The notes beneath the pieces were generated by a model. That model was not told the origin of the DNA, did no database searches, and worked only from the letters and a program-made list of their open reading frames with translations. A program made the translations under genes and the position numbers. Below, in pieces: positions 57,950 through 64,000 of a stretch of 64,000 nt of DNA. Origin of the DNA: Symsagittifera roscoffensis (lineage: Eukaryota > Xenacoelomorpha > Acoela > Convolutidae). Every line of letters starts with the position of its first letter. Within the stretch, counting starts at the first letter, position 1. The DNA is taken from NCBI RefSeq assembly GCF_963678635.1, contig NC_087070.1, positions 31,411,704-31,475,703 on the forward strand, given 5' to 3'.

Positions 57950-59609
57950 ATTTCACTCCGTGGTGAATGTACTTTTGGTCTGACCTAAAAACAAACATCA
58001 TGTTGGATCGAGTTCATATAAAATCATATCCCTTAAAGTCAATGTTCAAACGAAATCAGATTAAAGTTTCATGTACAGTTTGAATCTTTGGAAGCCTAAC
58101 TTGCTTTTTTCTGGAAAAAAATTATTTATTGAAGTCCTGACAGTTTTCTTTAAGCTAGCGTTTTTTCACCGACGCAGAATAACAGTGGACTGATAAAATT
58201 GCTTTTGTCGGTTATGATTTTGTTTAGCAGAGTTGACTGTACCTGCATGCACATTCTCTGCTACTTGCACAGTAACTGGCTCCTCTTCTTGGTATAGTTA
58301 TTCGAATACTTACCTGCTGGTAGCATGTTATCCCGATACAAGCAGCAGTTGGTACGAGTGCTTAGAATTAGGTTTAGTTTTTATTGTACAATTTTTGTAG
58401 AAATCCTAACAACTCTGTTTTCTGTTTTTGTTGAATTTTATTCTGATATCTTTATTTGTCTTACTTCCTGTGGGTCATATAAGAGTTGATTCAAATCTGA
58501 CCACTTCTGACTCAAAATTGATCATTCGTTTTAAAAAATTCATGAGTGTGCTTGCTTTTGTCTCTGTTTTTTTGGCTGATCGTTGATCGTCTTAACCAGT
58601 GCTGGCGCACTGAGGAGTTAATATTATTTAGGGCAAAAATATTAGCTAAGATGAGGTTCAAAAACGGTTATTTCAGTATTTTCAGCAGACATTAAGCAAG
58701 GCAAATGAAAAGTGGAAACAATTTAATGATAACCTGATTCTTGATTTTGCAAGGAAAATTTTTTAAAACATTGTTTCATGATTGAAAAAAATATTGTAGC
58801 TTGCTTACTCGACACATTTAAATATTTAAGTGTAATTGTAGAAAAAACATAGAGTGCACATTTTTTTAAAAAATTTTTTCCGACAATAATGACCTGATGA
58901 AAAGCGTACTGAAATAAGTTTTCAATTGCACGGTTTTTTTGCAGAAGACAGTGGTGCGAGACAGTTGCAGAAGACAGAATTTTCTCTGGGAGGGGGTAGG
59001 GGCGGTTTATCGATAGTTTTCTTTTTTTTTGTGAGAAATGTTCAAAGTTGACAAGCGTATCTGCGGATAAATTGCAGCATCAAATCGTGATGGATCAAAA
59101 CAAGAGTGCTCTGCTCGTACACCACGGCAAAGCTTTGAATGAGTAGAATGAATTAAAACGTACAAAAAGTTTACGTCCAATTTAAAAGAATTGGAAAAAA
59201 ATGGATAAAAACGAAAAATAGAGGGAAAATTTTATTCCGTTTTTTTCTTTACTTAACCTCTCAGTCTTTTGCAAACTGAAAAAGATGTGTTTAGCGTCTC
59301 TAATTCTAAAAAAGAGCATTTTGCCTCAATTTAATTTAGAAAGATTCAATCTGTTGCTTACGCGTGTTATAAGAAGACAGCATATTGCGCTATTTAGCAA
59401 TTTTCAAACCCGTTTTACTTCATGCAAAAAGATCACTGCTGATTTTTTTACATACTTTGAATTCAACAAAATTTTTTCAGGTTTTTTTTGAAGATAAAAA
59501 TTTATCGTCGAAAACGCATTGCAAAAACAAAAGTTTTGTTTTATTGTTTTTTATTCAAGGTACATAGTCTGTTTATCAGTAGAGAGAACATCTTAATATA
59601 ATTTTCGGC
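57950..59609. other. AT-rich sequence downstream of FucT gene B
   Basis: No supported gene is seen. A piece near 59094-59145 (ACAAGAGTGCTCTGCTCGTA) resembles a decayed end of the hairpin-ended family. Confidence 0.3.
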
Positions 59610-60690
59610 GCTCTCAAACTTTTGTCATTCCGACCAAAACAAAGGGTGGAGCCGCCTACCACATGGACCCAGTGGAGCGACCAATTTCAGTTGCATTTGT
59701 CGCGACACTGAATCTGGAAATCGGCAGTCGTAGCTGACAAGAAATACCAGAAACTCAACTTCCAATTCTGGAACAAGCTTCAGATATTGGGCTGGACCTA
59801 GATAAAGTCCTTCGGAAACGACGAATAAAAAGGCTGTAAAAAGGCAGCAAGCAGCAGAAGAGATCAAGGTAATTGTACTTAGGAAAAATGGTAATCGCTC
59901 AAAAAAAGAAATCTTTTAAACAATTTTGGGAATTTCTACACTTCGCTTTTAAAAAACCTCCCAATAAAATTTTCAAGAGATATAAATGTTCAGATCAAGA
60001 ACAGAGAGACAAGGAATCCTTTGAGCAATACTAGGGAGAGCTACCAGGTTTAGCAAGAGTGTGCAATATTCAGTGAGAACAACAAGGCGGATTGGATTTG
60101 GGATGTTTTATTTTCATCACATTTGATTTTCATCACAAAAAAGTTAATTGTGATGAAAATGGGCTAAAATAGAAAAGCTTTGAACATAGGGTTGAATTAG
60201 ACAATGAATGTGAATATAAACATACCACTGTCAGTGAGCTCAGTTATCTGCAGCAAACAGTATGTCTGGCTCGAGCATAAATTGATGCACCAGAGATTGA
60301 AGAAACAACCGGTGGAGAAAGGAAACAAAACGGTTATGCGGTCTTGCTGACAAAAGGATCAACAAATTGGGGAAAATCGTCTTCAAGACTCAGCGGGTTA
60401 CTAAGAAACACCGTTTTTTTTATCACAGGAGAACACGAGTCGAAAATTTTGGTAAACCCAAGCTGGTTTAACTGGGGTTCGAACTCAAACAAAAACGCCC
60501 TGTGCCGGCATGCAGTGTCAAACAACAATCAATTGAGAGTAATTTGCAAATTTTATTTTAACACGCACTAGTTTTTCAAAAAGTTTAAAGATTGATTCAA
60601 ATGAAACGGTAAAATAATTTACGACTTGAAAAAACCTTTTGATTCGCCTTTTAAACCGGTACAAGCTAAATCAGAAGAACTTAACTGACA
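59610..60690 (+). mobile_element. Gypsy retroelement fragment, same family as 24643-30254
   Basis: The first part encodes diverged gag text equivalent to 24900-25100 (GGAGCGACCAATTTCA in both; LPILEQASDI against IPILKQPTGI). Next come the counterpart of 25385-25420 (ACAGAGAGACAAGGAATCC) and, near 60650, CCTTTTAAACCGGTACAAGC, which matches 26500-26518. The order is the same as in the complete copy but with large losses. No LTRs were found. It is an old fossil with many breaks. Confidence 0.7.
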
Positions 60691-60734
60691 GGAGTAGTAT
60701 ATATTGGAGCTGAAGTGGGAGGGTGCGGTTGGAG

Positions 60735-60925
60735 ACCGTCATGTATCAAGATAAAGAATAGAACATCCGGTCTCCAAGCTATGTAATAAGATAGGGGATA
60801 GATTTCCCATGTATTAAAATAGTTTGTAGTTTTTGCCATGTATTAAGATACAAGGTTTGAGATGATAAGATGGTGAGTTTCAAAAAAAATTGGCGTCCGA
60901 CCTTACCATGTTTTAATATCTTTTA
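60735..60925. repeat. Irregular repeats of a CATGTATTAAGATA motif
   Basis: Versions of CATGTATTAAGATA occur near 60740, 60779, 60808, 60837 and 60907, at spacings of about 40, 29, 29 and 70 bases. The bases between them are not conserved, so this is either a decayed minisatellite or a cluster of short sites. Confidence 0.5.
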
Positions 60926-61169
60926 CACCCACACGATAGGGTACAGATCTCAATTTAATAATATTTTTCTTTACTCTTGTTCTAATCCATTTGATTTTAG
61001 ATAGAAAGTGTCTAAATCTATGCTGAAATTTAACCGAAACTCCGAACAAAAATTTTTTTTTCAGAAAAAAAACAAAATACTGTCAACTGTTAAATCACAG
61101 TTGAAAAATTAAATAAAATACAAAATCATTGCAACGTATGGAACTTTACTACACTTTACCCGTTTAATT

Positions 61170-61810
61170 TGCAAATTTAGTAGCTATGTGTGTATTCCAT
61201 CATTAAGTAGGTCCCATTTCGGGTAAAAGTAACTGAGTCCTTTTAGGTTTGTTTATATGTGTCAAATGAATGATTGGTGTTTTTGAATCCACGATTCGTT
61301 GGCTTCAAATTTATAGATTCGTCAAGAAAATGTCTGTTTTTAGACATTTGCCTATCTCCAGTATCGTCGAGAGTTCTGTTGATGAGTCCTTTGCTACTAC
61401 ATGTTAATTGGTCACTCTTACTAGCGTATAAATCTTTTTTTTTACAACATTTAATCGCTTGCAAAACTTCTTAGTTACTGTTTTGTGTGTGTCCGGTCTA
61501 GTTCTGTCCATGATTTGATAACCGTAAAAGCTGCTAATCAGAAGTTTCATCGTTTCAGCAACAACTCTAGGGTGTGGATTCTCGTGTGCATCTCGTCGAG
61601 CATCAACAACAGACTGAACAAACTTGTTCAAGCACTTAATGGGCGTGTACTCAACAATCAGATAAACATTTTGTACATTGAGTTTCAAGTTCAAGATAAA
61701 TTTCAGAAGGGGAATAAGTTTAGTACCATTTTCCAATTCAAAACTGGAAATCAACTTTCGTTGTAAATTTTTCAACAAATCATTTTCTCCGGCATAATTT
61801 AACATTTAAT
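61170..61810 (-). pseudogene. Polinton-type family B DNA polymerase, C-terminal fragment
   Basis: On the minus strand the text YTPIKCLNKFVQSVVDARRD is followed by ENPHPRVVAETMKLLISSFYG and YQIMDRTRP. This is the thumb-side K-x-NS-x-YG region of a protein-primed family B polymerase. Further along, LKPTNRGFKNTNHSFDTYKQ matches the usual C-terminal NRGF...TYxQ pattern. Only the last part of the polymerase is present and it is broken. Together with the protease at 63450-63830, it marks a fossil Polinton/Maverick or related virus-like element. Confidence 0.75.
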
Positions 61811-63000
61811 CTCCAATATCATTCCGACACACGTCAATGCTTTTGAAAATAAGTTAAAAAATTGAAGTTTTGGACTTCAACTTGTTGGAACAATCAAATT
61901 GCATTGAATAAAATCAAACGGTAATCCACACTTTAGTTTTTCAGGTAAAGAATTAGGGGACAGAGGTCTTTTGTAAAGAAAGTTTGTCTTGAAATGATTC
62001 TTGGCTGTAGAACCTGTTTTAAACCGCTCCCATTACTCATAATCCCACATTTCATGAATGCTGCAGCTTTTTGCTTTTAAATAGTCTTGTCTCAACTCAT
62101 CGATTTATGTTCTTTTTTGTCCCCTTTCAAAATCTCACTCTAACAAAGATGGACGAGTTTGTTGACGGGAGCAGAAGTGATACCGTACTTTATTCTCTCT
62201 GTATAGAAATCTTTTTTTTTTAAATTGCATATTCATAATTGTCACAGCGGAACTGCAATCTTTTAATGATTGATATTGCATCGATTGAAAGTTCCGACTG
62301 CCCCTTAATCGTAATTGAGTAGTTTTTATTGACAACCCCTAAATTTCGGACAATGCCCAACATCAAGAGTGGAAATTTGAGCATATAAGATATCAATACA
62401 ATCTATTGGCATGCCTGTGTTCGATACGAAACAATCTGTGGTGCGCAATTGTTCTCCTCGTATCAATAATTCGGTCTCAACGATGCGAAGATCTCAAACC
62501 CAAGAAATTTACAAAAAAAAGTTGAAAATAAATTATCTCCTTACATTTGAACTTGGGAAGTCAATCTGATCATTGGGACATCAAATTTTTTCGATAAAAT
62601 TTTTTTTTCTCGATTCACAACATTTGATTGAATAATAAGAAAACCAACTCAGGAATAAAAATTCTGCATTTCTTCGAAAATTGAAACAATGAAAAGCTAT
62701 GAAATAAATACAAAATTAGCAAGAAACAAGAAAACGTTGATTCAATTAAAAAGACCACAAGTCAAACATAGCCTTGGCTAGCCATATCATACTTTTCAGG
62801 GCTTCATTCTATTAGGAGCTTCGTCAACCATCGTCACAGGAGGATGCATAAAAAAATCATAGCTCATTAAACTGAGCGTGACTCAAAAGCAAATATGATT
62901 ACGATGAACTCTGTATTAAAACAGTATTATAGATATACGACACGGAGATCCGGGAGGGGGGGGGGGGGCGGTGATCCCTACAGGGATCCTTGGGTATAGA
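61811..63000. other. Sequence between the Polinton-like fragments, with family debris
   Basis: No supported gene is seen. About 62510-62695 resembles a minus-strand 5' end of the hairpin-ended family (GATTGAATAATAAGAAAACC, TTTCTTCGAAAATTG). A run of 13 or more G lies at about 62957. Confidence 0.35.
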
Positions 63001-63150
63001 TTTTACAAAATGATCCCTATGTAAATTTTTAAACCTAATGATCCCTACGTAAAATATTTATATCTAATAATCCCCATGTAAAATTAATAATCCCTAATGA
63101 TCCCAATGTAAAATGTTTATACTTATTGATCCTTATAGAAATTGTGTTGG
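63001..63150. repeat. Minisatellite with GATCCCTA units of about 29 bases
   Basis: About five imperfect units of the form TGATCCCTATGTAAAAT...TTATACCTAA follow each other at 28-30 base spacing from about 63010, with a related unit before them near 62975. The unit start GATCCCTA is the best conserved part. Confidence 0.75.
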
Positions 63151-63449
63151 TTAAAACAAAATCGTTTTGGGATTATATTTTTTCTGTTTGCCACCTGTAG
63201 CTCGGCAAGCTATGTTGTATCCAATTGAACTAAAATTGTTCAATGCGTTTTGCTGTTCGAGGTCTTTGCGAATTGTTTCTTTCAATGTTTCTACAAACTA
63301 ATTGGTCTTGGTGAAAACAGATATGAATTGAAACGGTCGAATTATACACACAATCTTCAAAAACAAGTGTCGTTTAAATCTAATGACAATGCATGAGAAA
63401 GCATGTGAGTTAGAAAACGTTTCAAAACATGATCATTTATGTGAACAAA

Positions 63450-63830
63450 ATTGGAAGCATCACCATTCAAGTTCAAAAATCAAATGTGCAATATAAATAC
63501 AAAAAGAACCGCACATGGTAGAGTTTGAGTCTTGCATGGGAAATTTTGTCATCAATTCAGTGACCTGATGGAATTTCTCCTTAAATAGATTGGTGACCTT
63601 AAATAGATTGGTGTACTGCCAAAGAGGAAGACCGAGAGGATCAGCAAAGGATAAAACATTTCTTCTGTTGCAAATCACAACCCAATGTGTCCCCGGAGAA
63701 TCTGATTTTTAAGTGTTTACAATCCTAAAGATTTTGTTTGGTTTGTGAGGTGGAAAAGTGTCCGCTGCAACTACTCCATGAAACTTATCTTTCATATGTT
63801 TACAGTTCTGAATGAAATCCGGACGGTCGA
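63450..63830 (-). pseudogene. Adenovirus-like cysteine protease fragment (Polinton-type)
   Basis: Reading right to left, KFHGVVAADTFPPHKP is followed by THWVVICNRRNVLSFADPLG and then MQDSNSTMCGSFCIYIAHL. These give the expected order of the adenain/Ulp1-type fold: the GVxxxD start, the HW with catalytic histidine, the DPLG acidic residue, and Q with CG for the oxyanion glutamine and catalytic cysteine. Adenovirus-like proteases are a hallmark of Polintons and related viruses. The fragment is broken and lies upstream, on the same strand, of the polymerase remains at 61170-61810. Confidence 0.75.
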
Positions 63831-64000
63831 ATGATTTCAGACGGTCGAAATTGGAAGGACGTTCTTTGTAACTTTTCGTTCAGATGTAAAAAAAAATACT
63901 TTGGATGAGGGTGTAACCCAAGCAAAAAATTCCAGGTTTGCTGTCAAAGCGTTTGAGATGTGAAGGTCGAGTGAAACTGAGCAGTTAGTAAGTTCTGGAT
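63831..64000. other. Window end, unassigned
   Basis: I see nothing that can be supported in the last 170 bases. The phrase GACGGTCGAA occurs twice (63822 and 63840). Confidence 0.3.

Noticed and set aside
1-64000. CRISPR arrays, bacterial operons, riboswitches
   Set aside because: The window is eukaryotic (introns, retroelements, SINEs). The tandem repeats found have no spacer structure.

Overview
The window looks like a stretch of an AT-rich invertebrate animal genome, possibly a crustacean-like or other arthropod lineage, although I cannot name the species. The grounds are recognisable introns with TTTTCAG-type acceptors, one intron of about 56 bases, many old transposable elements, and a Golgi glycosyltransferase gene. 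There are no bacterial operons, Shine-Dalgarno sites or CRISPR arrays. Positions 34340-34539 are an assembly gap of exactly 200 N.

Layout. 1-13.3 kb: a heavily decayed BEL/Pao retroelement (gag from about 1.3 kb, tail at about 8.7 kb) whose gag region carries a 481-base tandem array. Two further copies of the BEL tail follow, with a duplicated non-coding unit and a tRNA-Leu-like SINE head. 14.4-20.0 kb: a much younger BEL/Pao element with two 221-base LTRs, a near-perfect 5-base target duplication, a primer site matching tRNA-Trp and a long gag-pol frame. Most of its integrase region is replaced by an antisense, intron-containing piece of a JmjC-domain gene. 20.07-20.51 kb: a hAT-type MITE with a perfect 8-base target duplication. 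21.5 kb: a tRNA-derived SINE. 24.6-30.3 kb: an old Gypsy element flanked on both sides by possible exons of an unidentified minus-strand gene. 33.56-34.26 kb: an almost entirely palindromic Tc1/mariner-like foldback element. 39.5-45.5 kb: a minus-strand LINE whose 5' part is tandemly duplicated. 59.6-60.7 kb: a second Gypsy fragment. 61.2-63.8 kb: minus-strand Polinton-type fragments (family B DNA polymerase and adenovirus-like protease).

The clearest host locus is at 49.9-57.95 kb and encodes alpha-1,3-fucosyltransferase (GT10) sequence. An upstream four-exon model (cytosolic tail plus signal anchor, stem, N-terminal half) ends before the GDP-fucose-binding half. Its exons 2-4 are repeated by a very recent exact tandem duplication of 1957 bases. 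Downstream, two further exons (56485-56647 and 57108-57949) encode the complete catalytic C-terminal half with all hallmark motifs. Splice phases suggest two neighbouring FucT genes rather than one.

A dispersed family with a small terminal hairpin, possibly Helentron-like and non-autonomous, occurs at 22.8, 47.7, 54.1-54.6 and 54.6-55.2 kb. The breakpoint of the FucT duplication falls inside one of its copies. Most other sequence is AT-rich and shows no gene I can support.
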